From assembly GCA_946476985.1 (NCBI GenBank), contig CAMKWS010000001.1, positions 248,001 through 312,000 on the forward strand: DNA of 64,000 bases. The letters run 5' to 3'. Source of the stretch: an uncultured Acetobacteraceae bacterium (lineage in GTDB: Bacteria > Pseudomonadota > Alphaproteobacteria > Acetobacterales > Acetobacteraceae). The translations under genes were made by a program, and so were the position numbers. Shown piece after piece: positions 19,593 through 29,402 of this stretch (positions are counted from its first letter, which is position 1; every line of letters starts with the position of its first letter). The notes beneath the pieces were generated by a model. It was not told the DNA's origin and made no database searches. It saw only the letters and a list, made by a program, of their open reading frames with translations.

Positions 19593-21887
19593 TTGAGCGC
19601 CAAAACAACTTCCGCTTCTTCAACAACCCGCAGCAGCACAAGCCGCACGCGGAAGACTACTTCCTCACGCACGAAGGCGGCACGCATTGCTGATACGTCC
19701 ACCAGCGAGACACCGGCAGATAAGGCCCCACAAGAAGTGACCGAGGCGCCAAAAGCAAAAAAAACAACCACTCGCCGACGCAGCACCGCAAAAGCCACCG
19801 CTAAAAAAGCAGATGACGCATCGGCCTCTCTAGCGAGCAATGACACCAGCTTAGAGGAAACACCCCAAAAACGTGCTCCTCGCCGCAAAACAACGAAAGC
19901 AGAAACCAGCCCTGCCGCTGAAAAAGACACCCCAAAACCAGTCGTAAAACGCACACGTCGAAAGAGCAAAACGGCCGAGACAACAGCTGAAGAAACAGCA
20001 GTTGATAGCCCAGAAGACGCACTGGTGGACGCAACGCCCAAAGCTACACGTCGTAAAACAAGTGGAACAAAAACAACCCGCACACGCAGGAAGAAAAGTG
20101 ATGATTCTGCTGTAGAAACTACGGCAGATACCGCTCCTATCCCTTCTGCAATAGAAGGGGATACCCCTCAGGACGCTGCGGAAGACGCTGAAAAAGCACC
20201 TGCAAAGAAGCGTGCCACGCGCCGCCGTTCCCCTCGCAAAACAGACAACACACCAGCCTCTGAAACGGCCATCTCTACCGCCACAGATTCTTCCAACATA
20301 AGTGAAGAAACGAGCGCAGATACCGAAGAATCGGCACCACCAAAACGCCGACAGACTCGTAGAAAACCAAAGACCAATAGCGTACAGGCAACAGAATCCG
20401 ACACGCCAACGGTAGAAGCCTCAGAAGAAATCATTTCTGATGCAACTGTCTCCGCACCTGAGAATGATCCCAAGCCGCTCTTTACAGAGCTCGCTCTCTC
20501 CGCGCCTATTTTAAAGGCTGTAGAGGAGATGGGGTACTCACACCCTACACCTATCCAGGCGCAGGCTATTCCTGAGATCTTGGCAGGCCACGATGTTCTT
20601 GGTGTCGCCCAGACAGGAACAGGGAAAACAGCATCCTTTACCCTTCCCCTCCTTGAAAAACTTTCAAAATCTCGGGCACGAGCACGTATGCCACGCTCCC
20701 TTATTCTGGAGCCAACACGTGAACTCGCTCTACAGGTAGCTGAGAATTTTGAGCGTTACGGAGCGCATCTGCGTCTTACCCATGCGCTCCTAATTGGTGG
20801 CGGAAGCATGAATGAGCAGCGCGACCTACTAAACCGTGGGGTAGATGTTCTTATCGCAACACCTGGCCGCCTTCTGGATATGTTCGAGCGAGGGGGGCTA
20901 CTTCTCACGCAGACAGACCTCCTTGTGATTGATGAAGCCGACCGCATGTTAGATATGGGCTTTATCCCTGATATCGAACGTATCGTAAGTTTATTATCTC
21001 GCCGCCGTCAGACATTGTTCTTTTCTGCCACTATGGCACCAGAGATCCGTCGGCTTGCGGATAACTTCTTAAAAGCTCCTAAGGAAATCACCGTTGCGCG
21101 GCAATCTTCAGTTGCCACCACGATTACCGAAGGGCTCTTGATTGTAGAACGCCGCGCCAAAAACAGTGCGCTAAAGGCGCTTCTGCAGCGTGATGACGTC
21201 CAAAATGCTATTGTCTTTTGTAACCGCAAACGTGACGTGGATATTTTACAGCGCTATCTAACCCGGCAAAACTTCGCCGTGGGGCATCTTCACGGGGACC
21301 TTACACAATCCCTTCGTTTCGAAACATTAGAACGTTTCCGCTCTGGTGAGCTGAAGATTCTCGTCTGCTCTGACGTGGCCGCACGCGGCATTGACATCGG
21401 CGGTCTGTCACACGTTTTCAATTACGACCTCCCCTTTAATGCGGAGGACTACGTTCACCGTATCGGCCGCACAGGACGTGCCGGCAAAGAAGGAACAGCA
21501 TATAGCTTTGCATCACCTGATGAGCAGAACTTGCTAGAGGCTGTTGAGAAGCTGACCGACAAAAAAATTGCGCCTATTACGTTAGAGGGCTTCCCATCTC
21601 TTACATGGCAGAGCGATTCAGACGACACAGCTACAAGCAGTGATAAGAAACGCAGCCACGATAACAAGGGCAACCAGAACAAACGTAACGCTAACAAAAA
21701 ACAAGCTGATCGTGAGCAGGAACTCCTTCCTGAAGCACGCAAGCACGACCACCGTCGTTCAGGTCGCGCTGAGCTCCTCCCTCCTGTTCCGGAGAAAAAC
21801 GGCATTCAGGATGGATTTGGCGAGCATGTCCCTGCCTTTATGAAGGTTAGCTTCCTCCCAGGACCACGCGATACATCTGAACAATGA
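19593..21887 (+). CDS. DEAD-box RNA helicase with long modular basic/acidic N-terminal tail
   Basis: The helicase core begins near residue 293 and is of the RhlE/DEAD type: F and Q motif (FTELALSAP...PTPIQAQ), AQTGTGKT (about 339-346), PTRELA, VIDEADRMLDMGF, SAT, and HRIGRTGRAG. It would unwind structured RNA in ribosome assembly or decay. The first 290 residues are low complexity, alternating basic blocks (KKTTTRRRS, RRKTTKA, KRTRRKSK, KTTRTRRKK, ATRRRSPRK, RQTRRKPK) with acidic Ser/Thr/Glu/Ala spacers. The C-terminus has another basic tail. The start is TTG with GAG nine bases upstream; the whole tail is open in frame. The 3' end overlaps the next gene by four bases (ATGA). Confidence 0.93.
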   Translation: MSAKTTSASSTTRSSTSRTRKTTSSRTKAARIADTSTSETPADKAPQEVTEAPKAKKTTTRRRSTAKATAKKADDASASLASNDTSLEETPQKRAPRRKTTKAETSPAAEKDTPKPVVKRTRRKSKTAETTAEETAVDSPEDALVDATPKATRRKTSGTKTTRTRRKKSDDSAVETTADTAPIPSAIEGDTPQDAAEDAEKAPAKKRATRRRSPRKTDNTPASETAISTATDSSNISEETSADTEESAPPKRRQTRRKPKTNSVQATESDTPTVEASEEIISDATVSAPENDPKPLFTELALSAPILKAVEEMGYSHPTPIQAQAIPEILAGHDVLGVAQTGTGKTASFTLPLLEKLSKSRARARMPRSLILEPTRELALQVAENFERYGAHLRLTHALLIGGGSMNEQRDLLNRGVDVLIATPGRLLDMFERGGLLLTQTDLLVIDEADRMLDMGFIPDIERIVSLLSRRRQTLFFSATMAPEIRRLADNFLKAPKEITVARQSSVATTITEGLLIVERRAKNSALKALLQRDDVQNAIVFCNRKRDVDILQRYLTRQNFAVGHLHGDLTQSLRFETLERFRSGELKILVCSDVAARGIDIGGLSHVFNYDLPFNAEDYVHRIGRTGRAGKEGTAYSFASPDEQNLLEAVEKLTDKKIAPITLEGFPSLTWQSDSDDTATSSDKKRSHDNKGNQNKRNANKKQADREQELLPEARKHDHRRSGRAELLPPVPEKNGIQDGFGEHVPAFMKVSFLPGPRDTSEQ

Positions 21888-23182
21888 CTTCATCCCCTTT
21901 ACAGTGCCACGCCACTGTCGAGCTGCTTGGGCGCTCGGGAGACGGTATGGTTCGCCATGCTAACCAAAGCTTTTATATACCCGGCACCCTTCCCGGTGAG
22001 CAGCTTCACCTGCGTCTTACCGACGGAAAGGCCGAACTTATCGAAAGAGAAACAGACGCCCCTAATCGTGTCGTCCCTCTCTGCTCATTAGCCAATACCT
22101 GCGGAGGCTGTGCCTTACAGCATATGTCACCGGACTCTTTGCTAAGCTGGAAGGTAGAGCAAGTTCAACGAGCTTTGACAAAGAGTGGTTTTGAGAAACT
22201 CCCCACACCACGTATTTATCAAACAGCTCCGCAGAGTCGGCAAAGAATCGACCTTGCATTGCAGCGCGTCCCTGGTGGAATTACTTTAGGGCTTCACCAA
22301 CGTGGGGGAGACCCTGTCGATATGACAGAGTGTCACCTTATTCATCCTAAGCTTCTGGAACTCTTACCTCCTTTACGCCAGTGCCTAGCCTCTTTAGGCG
22401 CACTTACCGGCCGTGGCAGCCTTGCTATTAACCTTCTTGATAGTGGGCCAGATCTTACATTAGAAACCCCCGCCCCTCTCACAAGTTCAGATAAAGAAAA
22501 GCTGGCTGCTTTTGCTCGGGCTCATCATATTCCCCGTATCACATGGCGCCCTGCCCCGGGGAAAGAGACAGAAACGGCCGTACAAAATGCCCCTGTCATC
22601 CACCATTTTGCCGATGTAAAAGTTAGCCCTCCACCAGCGAGCTTTTTGCAAGCAAGCCATGAAGGGGAAGAGGCAATTGTCTCAAGCGTGTTAGAGGGGC
22701 TCCCTCCCCTTAACCGTAAAGATCGCATCATTGAGCTTTATGCGGGTTGCGGCACTTTAACTTTCCCTCTCTCACAAAAAGGACAGGTTAAAGCTTATGA
22801 AGGGGATAGCGCCGCAATCTCCGCCCTGCGCACTGCCTCTCATGGCACACGAGCAGAAGGCTTTGAGCGCGACTTAAACCGCCAGCCCCTTTTACCGCAG
22901 GAGCTTAACCAAGCGCGCGTACTTGTCTTAGATCCCCCCTATAGCGGGGCAGGTAAACAGATTGGGACCATTTCTCGCTCAACCGTACGCGATATCGTCT
23001 ATGTTAGCTGCAACCCTGCGGCCCTAGAAAAAGACCTTTCCAGCCTGAAAAAAGCTGGATTCGCTCTTATCTCTTGGGCTGTGGTCGATCAATTCCTATG
23101 GTCTACAGAGGTGGAGGCCGTACTGACACTTTCCCGAGACCCAAAACGTATTCGCAAAGCAGAAAAAAAGCGGAAGGAATAA
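21884..23182 (+). CDS. Class I SAM-dependent 23S rRNA (uracil-C5) methyltransferase, RlmD-like
   Basis: The 432-residue protein has an N-terminal TRAM-like RNA-binding domain, Fe-S cluster cysteines in LCSLANTCGGCALQHM, the SAM-binding motif YAGCGTLTFP, DPPYSGAG, and the catalytic cysteine motif YVSCNPAALEKDL. These mark the TrmA/RlmCD family, which methylates C5 of uridine in RNA. The exact position modified cannot be read from the sequence; RlmD is the nearest functional guess. It is translationally coupled to the upstream helicase by ATGA, suggesting a joint role in rRNA maturation. Its last codons overlap the terminator of the oppositely oriented suf operon. Confidence 0.88.
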   Translation: MTSSPLQCHATVELLGRSGDGMVRHANQSFYIPGTLPGEQLHLRLTDGKAELIERETDAPNRVVPLCSLANTCGGCALQHMSPDSLLSWKVEQVQRALTKSGFEKLPTPRIYQTAPQSRQRIDLALQRVPGGITLGLHQRGGDPVDMTECHLIHPKLLELLPPLRQCLASLGALTGRGSLAINLLDSGPDLTLETPAPLTSSDKEKLAAFARAHHIPRITWRPAPGKETETAVQNAPVIHHFADVKVSPPPASFLQASHEGEEAIVSSVLEGLPPLNRKDRIIELYAGCGTLTFPLSQKGQVKAYEGDSAAISALRTASHGTRAEGFERDLNRQPLLPQELNQARVLVLDPPYSGAGKQIGTISRSTVRDIVYVSCNPAALEKDLSSLKKAGFALISWAVVDQFLWSTEVEAVLTLSRDPKRIRKAEKKRKE

Positions 23183-23194
23183 ATCCTTCCGCTT
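23168..23194 (-). terminator. suf operon terminator inside the 3' end of the rlmD-like gene
   Basis: The arms AAGCGGAAGGA and TCCTTCCGCTT enclose the rlmD-like stop codon. On the minus strand a run of seven T residues follows, so the terminator works for suf transcription, although half of its DNA encodes the last residues of the opposite gene. Confidence 0.75.
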
Positions 23195-23258
23195 CATTCT
23201 TCAGCAGATCCCAGCCCGTTTAAATTCTACTCCTGAGCTGGGCTCATATAGATAGACA

Positions 23259-23615
23259 TTAAACGTGGAAGCTCTCGCCACAACCGCAACGCCCTTTTTC
23301 ATTCGGATTATTGAAGGTGAAACCTGCTTCTAACTCTTTCACTTCATAATCCATAACTGTTCCAATCAAGAACAATGTTGCTTTACGGTCCACAAGTAAG
23401 AGTAAATCGTGATCCCGTACATGCTCGTCACCATTTTGAGCTTCTGAGACAAAATTCATCTCATACGACATACCTGAGCAGCCACGTGTACCAACACTGA
23501 TACGTAGAATCTTACCTTGTTCAGCACCATCATAAAGTGTTTTCAAACGCTCTGCGGCACGATCTGTTAATGTCATCAAAGGTGGCAAAGAGCGTTTAGG
23601 CGATGTACCAGACAT
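23259..23615 (-). CDS. sufA: Iron-sulfur cluster carrier/insertion protein, HesB/IscA (SufA) family
   Basis: The 118-residue A-type carrier passes Fe-S clusters to target proteins. The three ligand cysteines are present in GTRGCSGMSYEMNF and in the C-terminal GRCGCGESF. It is the last gene of the suf operon, 21 bases after sufT. SufA is chosen over ErpA or IscA on context; the fold alone does not separate them. Confidence 0.93.
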   Translation of the reverse strand: MSGTSPKRSLPPLMTLTDRAAERLKTLYDGAEQGKILRISVGTRGCSGMSYEMNFVSEAQNGDEHVRDHDLLLLVDRKATLFLIGTVMDYEVKELEAGFTFNNPNEKGRCGCGESFHV

Positions 23616-23636
23616 AACGTGCTCCTCTCCTTTTTA

Positions 23637-24098
23637 TTAGAACATATTGAGGGCAAGCCGTGCATTATCGCTCATACGGCTCATATCCCACGGGGGATCC
23701 CAAACAACTTTAACGTTCACTTCCTTCACCGTCGGTACAGACAGAACAGCATATCGCACCATCTGCGGTAGCTCTTGCGCACTAGGGCAGTTCGGCGCTG
23801 TGAGGGACATTTCAATATCCACACGCCCATTATCATGTAAGTCTATCGTGTAAATCAGCCCAAGTTCATACACATTTACGGGAATTTCCGGGTCAAAGAC
23901 CGTCTCAATCGCCGCAATGACTTCATCCTGCTGCGGAGGAGCATCCACTGGTGGAGGAACAAGTTCTTCTTCCCCTTCATATGCCTGCTCCTTCGTTACA
24001 AGAGGCATATCTTCAGGCTGCGTCCCTATCTCTGAGGAAGAGACTATGTCGTCTTGCTTTAAATCGTGATCTGTTTCGCTTGTCATCTCTATCCTCAC
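23637..24098 (-). CDS. sufT: SUF system maturation protein SufT (MIP18/DUF59 family)
   Basis: The 153-residue protein carries the MIP18-like domain from about residue 60, with VFDPEIPVNVYELGLIY and the conserved cysteine in LTAPNCPSAQELP. SufT assists Fe-S protein maturation under demand. The first 55 residues are acidic and probably disordered. Its start overlaps the sufS stop by four bases (ATGA), and sufA follows by 21 bases, which fixes the assignment to SufT rather than the PaaD relative of phenylacetate operons. Confidence 0.92.
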   Translation of the reverse strand: MRIEMTSETDHDLKQDDIVSSSEIGTQPEDMPLVTKEQAYEGEEELVPPPVDAPPQQDEVIAAIETVFDPEIPVNVYELGLIYTIDLHDNGRVDIEMSLTAPNCPSAQELPQMVRYAVLSVPTVKEVNVKVVWDPPWDMSRMSDNARLALNMF

Positions 24099-25321
24099 AC
24101 GAGTAAAGCACGTGCACGCTCAATGCCTTTTGCCAGAACGTCTATTTCATCATGAGTTGTATAAACAGCAAAACTTGCGCGCGCAGTGGAGGCCACACCC
24201 AAGCATGACATCAACGGTTCTGCACAATGCTGCCCTGCACGAATAGCAATCCCTTGCTGATCTAACAACACGGCGAGGTCATGCGGGTGGGCACCATCCA
24301 CCACAAGAGAGAAAACGCCTCCTCTCTCCTTTGGCGCACCGAGAACTTTCACCCCATCTAAAGAGGTAAAAACTTTCTCCGCATAGGCGACTAAATCTTG
24401 CTCATGCTGTTCGATCTTATCCCGACCTAAAGATTCAACAAACCGAATAGCCGCCCCCAAGCCAAGAACCTCTAAAATAGCGGGCGTTCCTGCCTCAAAG
24501 CGATGTGGTACATCTGCCCATGTCGCTTCCTTAAACGACACGGTCCGGATCATATCTCCACCGCCTAGGAAAGGTGGCATATCCTCTAAAAGAGCAAGAC
24601 GCCCCCAGAGTACACCTACCCCAGTCGGGCCATAAAGTTTGTGCCCCGTGAAGGCAAAGAAATCGACATCTAAAGCCTGCACATCAATCTTGCGATGCAC
24701 CGCAGATTGTGAGCCATCAACGATAATCTTCGCACCATACTGGTGAGCAAGCTCTGCTAGACGCCGCACAGGGGTGATTGTCCCCAATACATTCGACATA
24801 TGCGTAATAGATACAAGAGCAACCTTGCCGTCTTCTAGCAAAGCTTCATAGGCTGCGAGATCAATATCTCCCTGAGCATTCATCGGCGCGACACGCAACT
24901 CAATGCCAACACGGTCTCGCAGCATTAACCACGGGACAATATTCGCATGATGCTCCAACTCAGAAATCAATACAGCTTGGCCGGGCTTTAGCTGCCCACC
25001 CAAAGAATGAGCCAGCAAGTTAAAGGCTTCCGTACTGTTTTTGGTAAAAACAATCTCTCGCCGGTCTGCTGCATTTAAGAAGCGTGCCACATCATCCCGC
25101 ACGGCCTCATAAGCCTGAGTGGCTTTCTCACTCATCTCATAAAGACCGCGATGGATATTTGCATAACAATGCCGCGCCGCATTGCTCATCGCCTCAATGA
25201 CACATTCCGGCTTTTGAGCGGATGCTGCACTATCCAAAAAGACGAGCGGACGACCGTTCATCGTTTCAGATAGGATCGGAAAAGAAGCGCGGACAGTATT
25301 AAGCATGGGGGTATCAGACAT
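24095..25321 (-). CDS. sufS: Cysteine desulfurase SufS
   Basis: This class V PLP enzyme releases sulfur from cysteine for cluster assembly. The PLP lysine is in FFAFTGHKLYGPTGVGVLWG and the active cysteine in IRAGQHCAEPLM, which is the group II (SufS) form. The 408-residue length is normal. The start overlaps sufD by eight bases and the end overlaps sufT by four. No sufE or sufU partner gene is present in this operon, so the sulfur acceptor must be encoded elsewhere. Confidence 0.96.
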   Translation of the reverse strand: MSDTPMLNTVRASFPILSETMNGRPLVFLDSAASAQKPECVIEAMSNAARHCYANIHRGLYEMSEKATQAYEAVRDDVARFLNAADRREIVFTKNSTEAFNLLAHSLGGQLKPGQAVLISELEHHANIVPWLMLRDRVGIELRVAPMNAQGDIDLAAYEALLEDGKVALVSITHMSNVLGTITPVRRLAELAHQYGAKIIVDGSQSAVHRKIDVQALDVDFFAFTGHKLYGPTGVGVLWGRLALLEDMPPFLGGGDMIRTVSFKEATWADVPHRFEAGTPAILEVLGLGAAIRFVESLGRDKIEQHEQDLVAYAEKVFTSLDGVKVLGAPKERGGVFSLVVDGAHPHDLAVLLDQQGIAIRAGQHCAEPLMSCLGVASTARASFAVYTTHDEIDVLAKGIERARALLV

Positions 25322-26513
25322 AACCAGGCAGTGCTTTTAGAAGATGCTCACGCAAAGTCTCATCCTCAATCAGCTCTACTGTTTCAAACAAGAATGCTTG
25401 TACAAGAGCATCACGCGCCTGAGCCTCTGGCACACCACGAGAGCGCATATAGAAGAGCTGGTCTTCATCCAACGCACCAACGGTAGCCCCGTGGCTACAT
25501 TTTACGTCATCAGCATAAATCTCAAGCTCTGGCTTGCTGTTCATCTGACCTTTTTCAGAGAGTAACAGGGCCTGATTCATCTGATAACCATCTGTCTTCT
25601 GAGCGACCTGATCAACTAAGATCTTCCCTTGGAAGACCCCTTGCCCAGCCTCAGACAGCACCGTGCGAACCGTCTGACGAGATGTACAATCAGGTGACGC
25701 ATGATGGATCATGGAGGTCAGATCATTCAATCTTGCTCCATCAATCAACTGAATGGCATTTACATTCACATTAGCAAACGCTCCTTCAAGACGGCTGACA
25801 ACCTCTTGCCGTGCCAATGCCCCACCTTGATTAAGCGTAAAGCTATCGTAATTTCCACGCCCTTCAATACGCGCACCGGAAATCCCTAGGCGAATAGCCT
25901 CTGCACTCTCATCTTGGCGGGTAACATGTGTCAGATGCGCACCTTCTGCACACTCAACATCAAGCTGTGGGTTTGTGAAATAACGCCCACGCCCTAATTG
26001 AACATCCAATAAGGAAAGCCGTGCACCCTTCTCCAGGGTGATACGATGATGAAGATGTGTCGAGACCTCATCACCTTCTGTCAAGCTAACTAAAACCAGC
26101 AAGCCTGCATCACATCCTTCAGGGACATGAAGATTCAGCCCTGGCTGGCGCAAAGCAGCATTAAGCTGTGCTGCAAAGCGATCAGCTAATAAGGCCGGCT
26201 CATTGGCCTCATCCTCACCACTTCCCTGCTTCACTGTCTCAGGCAAGGAGGAAAGCCCAGCGCAGAACCGTCCATTAGCAAAAACAACAAGCCCTTGCCC
26301 TTTTGGCAGGTTAAGCTCGGATAACCGCGCACCAACCTGTGCTTCATCCAACGCTGGGGCAGCTTGCCATTTTACCTGATTAAGCGGCTGAAGTGATGTG
26401 TAATGCCATGCTTCCACACGTTTGGTTGGCACGCCCTCTGCGCCAAGGAGAGCAGCCCGCTCTCCTGCACGCTCCCGCAGGGCCTGCCAAGCTAATGACG
26501 TTTCTCCGCTCAC
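25314..26513 (-). CDS. sufD: Fe-S cluster assembly scaffold protein SufD
   Basis: SufD pairs with SufB and two SufC subunits in the SufBC2D scaffold. The beta-helix core region runs about residue 120-350, with the family motif CSHGATVGALDEDQLFYMRSRG near the C-terminus; the histidine in SHGA is conserved with cluster-building SufD. The 399-residue length fits. It overlaps sufC upstream by four bases and sufS downstream by eight. Confidence 0.94.
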   Translation of the reverse strand: MSGETSLAWQALRERAGERAALLGAEGVPTKRVEAWHYTSLQPLNQVKWQAAPALDEAQVGARLSELNLPKGQGLVVFANGRFCAGLSSLPETVKQGSGEDEANEPALLADRFAAQLNAALRQPGLNLHVPEGCDAGLLVLVSLTEGDEVSTHLHHRITLEKGARLSLLDVQLGRGRYFTNPQLDVECAEGAHLTHVTRQDESAEAIRLGISGARIEGRGNYDSFTLNQGGALARQEVVSRLEGAFANVNVNAIQLIDGARLNDLTSMIHHASPDCTSRQTVRTVLSEAGQGVFQGKILVDQVAQKTDGYQMNQALLLSEKGQMNSKPELEIYADDVKCSHGATVGALDEDQLFYMRSRGVPEAQARDALVQAFLFETVELIEDETLREHLLKALPGYV

Positions 26514-27280
26514 TGTGCAGCCTCAAGAAACTGTTTATAGCCTTGTTTTTCTAGCTGCGTAGCTACTTCTGGGCCACCACTATGGATGATCCGGCCATGT
26601 GCCATCACATGCACACGGTCTGGCACGATATATTCCAACAAACGTTGGTGATGGGTGATGACCAAAGCAGAGAAGTCTGGCCCACGCAGGGAGTTCACCC
26701 CCTCTGCCACAATACGCAAGGCATCAATATCCAGACCACTATCCGTCTCATCAAGGATCGCTAAAGACGGCTGAAGCAGGCGCATTTGCAACACCTCATT
26801 CCGCTTCTTCTCACCGCCAGAGAAACCAACATTCACCGCACGTTTTAGCATCTCACCAGACATGGAAAGACGCGCTGTTTCTTCTCGCGCTAGCTTTAGA
26901 AAAGCAACGGCATCTAGCTCTTCTTCCCCTCGAGCACGACGTACGGCATTCACCGCTGTGCGTAAGAAGTTCGCATTATTTACCCCAGGCAATTCAACAG
27001 GGGATTGAAATGCAAGGAATACCCCTAAAGCCGCGCGTTCTTCTGGCTCCAGCTCAAGGAGATCTTGGCCTTTAAAAGAAGCCGTACCGCCAGTGACTTC
27101 ATACTCCTCACGCCCAGCGAGAACGTAAGAGAGAGTCGACTTACCAGAGCCATTTGGCCCCATAATGGCGTGAACTTCCCCTTTAGGGATGTTGAGATCC
27201 AAACCTTTTAGGATTTCTTTGGGGGTACCATCAGCATCGATCTGGGCTTTTAACCCCTCAATCTTCAGAAAATCATTCAT
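26510..27280 (-). CDS. sufC: Fe-S cluster assembly ATPase SufC
   Basis: The 256-residue ABC-type ATPase drives conformational change in the SufBCD scaffold. Walker A GPNGSGKST, the family-specific signature VGFSGGEKKRNE, Walker B LAILDETDSGLDIDAL and the switch histidine in VITHHQRLLEYI are intact. It starts three bases after the sufB stop and overlaps sufD by four bases. Confidence 0.97.
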   Translation of the reverse strand: MNDFLKIEGLKAQIDADGTPKEILKGLDLNIPKGEVHAIMGPNGSGKSTLSYVLAGREEYEVTGGTASFKGQDLLELEPEERAALGVFLAFQSPVELPGVNNANFLRTAVNAVRRARGEEELDAVAFLKLAREETARLSMSGEMLKRAVNVGFSGGEKKRNEVLQMRLLQPSLAILDETDSGLDIDALRIVAEGVNSLRGPDFSALVITHHQRLLEYIVPDRVHVMAHGRIIHSGGPEVATQLEKQGYKQFLEAAQ

Positions 27281-27283
27281 AGC

Positions 27284-28765
27284 TTAACCCACACTTCCTT
27301 CTAGGCTGATCTGAAGCAGTTTTTGTGCTTCCACAGCAAATTCCATCGGTAATTCTTTAAGCACTTCACGGCAGAAGCCATTTACAATCAGCCCGACAGC
27401 TTCTTCTTCTGAGAACCCACGAGACCGACAATAGAAAAGCTGGTCTTCAGAAATTTTCGATGTCGTGGCTTCATGCTCAACACGTGCGCTCATATTCCGG
27501 CTCTCAATATAAGGGACGGTATGCGCCCCACATTGATCCCCAATCAACAAGCTATCACACTGCGTAAAATTACGCCCATTGCGCGCTTTAGGCTGCATAC
27601 GCACCAAACCACGATACGTGCTATCAGACTCACCCGCTGAGATTGTCTTGGCAATAATTGTTGAACGTGTATCTGGTGCGAGATGGATCATCTTCGTGCC
27701 TGTATCGGCCTGTTGATGTCCATTCGTCACCGCAACAGAATAGAACTCACCCACAGAGCCCTTCCCTGCCAAAATGCAGGAAGGGTATTTCCATGTAATA
27801 GCGGACCCTGTTTCAACCTGTGTCCAAGAAATACGCGCACGGTCGCCTTTGCAAATGCCACGCTTGGTCACAAAGTTATAAATACCGCCTTTACCGTTTT
27901 CATCACCGGGGTACCAGTTCTGCACGGTGGAATACTTAATGGAGGCATCCTCCATTGCTACCAGTTCAACCACTGCCGCATGAAGCTGATTTTCATCACG
28001 CTGCGGCGCTGTGCAACCCTCAAGATAAGAAACCGTAGCTTGATCTTCAGCAATAATTAATGTCCGCTCAAACTGCCCTGTATTACGCGCATTGATGCGG
28101 AAATAGGTTGAAAGCTCCATCGGGCAACGCACCCCTTTGGGTACATATACAAAGGAACCATCAGTAAACACGGCAGAGTTCAACGCTGAGAAGAAATTAT
28201 CCCCTACAGGCACAACCGAACCAAGATACTGTTTTACAAGCTCAGGATGCTCAATAATTGCTTCTGAAATCGGGCAGAAAATCACCCCGGCTTCAGCCAG
28301 CGTTTTGCGGAATGTGGTTGCAACAGACACACTATCGAAAACAGCATCCACAGCCACAGGCGTACGTTCGCCAGCGCCTTCCACACCAGCAAGCATTTCT
28401 TGCTCATGTAGAGGAATGCCGAGTTTTTCGTAGGTTTTCAAAAGTTCTGGATCGACTTCATCCAAACTTTTAGGACCAGGTTTTTTCTTTGGTTGTGCAA
28501 AATAATGCGCATCTTGGAAATCAATTGGAGGATGCTTAATTTTCGCCCATTGCGGCTCATCCATCTCCTGCCATTGCCGAAAAGCCTTCAGGCGCCATTC
28601 CAGCATCCATTGTGGCTCATTCTTACGTGCAGAGATCAGGCGGACAATATCTTCATTTAGCCCTTTAGGGGCTAGGTCCATTTCCACATCCGTTTCGAAA
28701 CCCCACTCATATTTAGAACGAGCGAGTTTCTCGACGGCTTCACGGGTTTCCGATACGGCCGGCAT
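27284..28765 (-). CDS. sufB: Fe-S cluster assembly scaffold protein SufB
   Basis: The 493-residue scaffold subunit builds the nascent cluster. Family segments include [19 protein letters not shown], the cysteine in [18 protein letters not shown] and the C-terminal [19 protein letters not shown]. The ATG at 28765 has a strong GGAGG seven bases upstream and lies inside the end of iscR, a 26-base overlap, so translation of sufB is not limited by coupling. It is the first structural gene of the operon. Confidence 0.97.
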   Translation of the reverse strand: MPAVSETREAVEKLARSKYEWGFETDVEMDLAPKGLNEDIVRLISARKNEPQWMLEWRLKAFRQWQEMDEPQWAKIKHPPIDFQDAHYFAQPKKKPGPKSLDEVDPELLKTYEKLGIPLHEQEMLAGVEGAGERTPVAVDAVFDSVSVATTFRKTLAEAGVIFCPISEAIIEHPELVKQYLGSVVPVGDNFFSALNSAVFTDGSFVYVPKGVRCPMELSTYFRINARNTGQFERTLIIAEDQATVSYLEGCTAPQRDENQLHAAVVELVAMEDASIKYSTVQNWYPGDENGKGGIYNFVTKRGICKGDRARISWTQVETGSAITWKYPSCILAGKGSVGEFYSVAVTNGHQQADTGTKMIHLAPDTRSTIIAKTISAGESDSTYRGLVRMQPKARNGRNFTQCDSLLIGDQCGAHTVPYIESRNMSARVEHEATTSKISEDQLFYCRSRGFSEEEAVGLIVNGFCREVLKELPMEFAVEAQKLLQISLEGSVG

Positions 28766-29231
28766 GACATCCTCCCTGTTTCTCAGGCATACCTATTGCC
28801 TCCTCTATAACGGCAGAGGAGTGATCAAAATTTAGTTCCGGGTTCGCCATATCCGCCAATGTGATATTTTCTAACGCAGTGCGAACGGCCCTATTGACCA
28901 TATCCCACTGGCCAGACAAACCACATGTCTCACCATGGCTACATTCTTTACCATCACAACACGCAGTGACGCAGATAGGCCCGTCAACCACGGTAATCAC
29001 ACGAGCAACTGAAATACTCTCCAATGTCTCAGCAAGCTTGTATCCACCTCGTGCTCCACGAAAAGATAGAACAAGATCTCCCGCAGCAAGCCCTTTGAGA
29101 AGCTTTGCTACTGTTGGCTCCGGCACGCCTGTTTCCTGTGCAAGCGCAGCAGCTGTTGCCAAATCTCCCCGCAGCCCTAAGCGCACGAGAATAACAGTTG
29201 CATAATCAGCCAATTTGGACAGTCTCAGCAC
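28740..29231 (-). CDS. Rrf2-family Fe-S sensing regulator, IscR-like
   Basis: The 163-residue protein has an N-terminal winged helix ([40 protein letters not shown]) and cluster-ligand cysteines spaced C-x5-C-x5-C in [13 protein letters not shown], the spacing found in IscR. It most likely senses Fe-S status and regulates the suf operon it heads. The start codon is GTG with only a weak ribosome binding site, suggesting low expression relative to sufB. Related proteins in this position are named IscR or SufR; I leave the symbol empty. Confidence 0.9.
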   Translation of the reverse strand: MLRLSKLADYATVILVRLGLRGDLATAAALAQETGVPEPTVAKLLKGLAAGDLVLSFRGARGGYKLAETLESISVARVITVVDGPICVTACCDGKECSHGETCGLSGQWDMVNRAVRTALENITLADMANPELNFDHSSAVIEEAIGMPEKQGGCHAGRIGNP

Positions 29232-29263
29232 AATATAAAATCCATAAACCTGATTACTATTCT

Positions 29264-29292
29264 AATTTAAGACTACATAGGTCCTTATTCAA
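29264..29292 (-). promoter_or_regulatory. Candidate suf operon promoter
   Basis: On the minus strand TTGAAT and TAAATT are separated by exactly 17 bases, with the predicted start about 25 bases before the regulator GTG. The flanking DNA is A/T-rich. I cannot identify a convincing IscR operator by eye. Confidence 0.35.
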
Positions 29293-29402
29293 GGAAATGG
29301 CCCAAATTTTCTCAGGGGTCAAGCTATTATCCCGTTTTCACCTATAATCACATAATACACAGCTCATATGAGGTAAAAAAACGAGAGATAGCATTCCAAT
29401 TC

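Noticed and set aside
19589-20083. 164-residue minus-strand open frame opposite the helicase tail
   Set aside because: Its Val/Ser/Arg-rich sequence is the complement of the low-complexity helicase tail, which is continuous with a certain helicase core.
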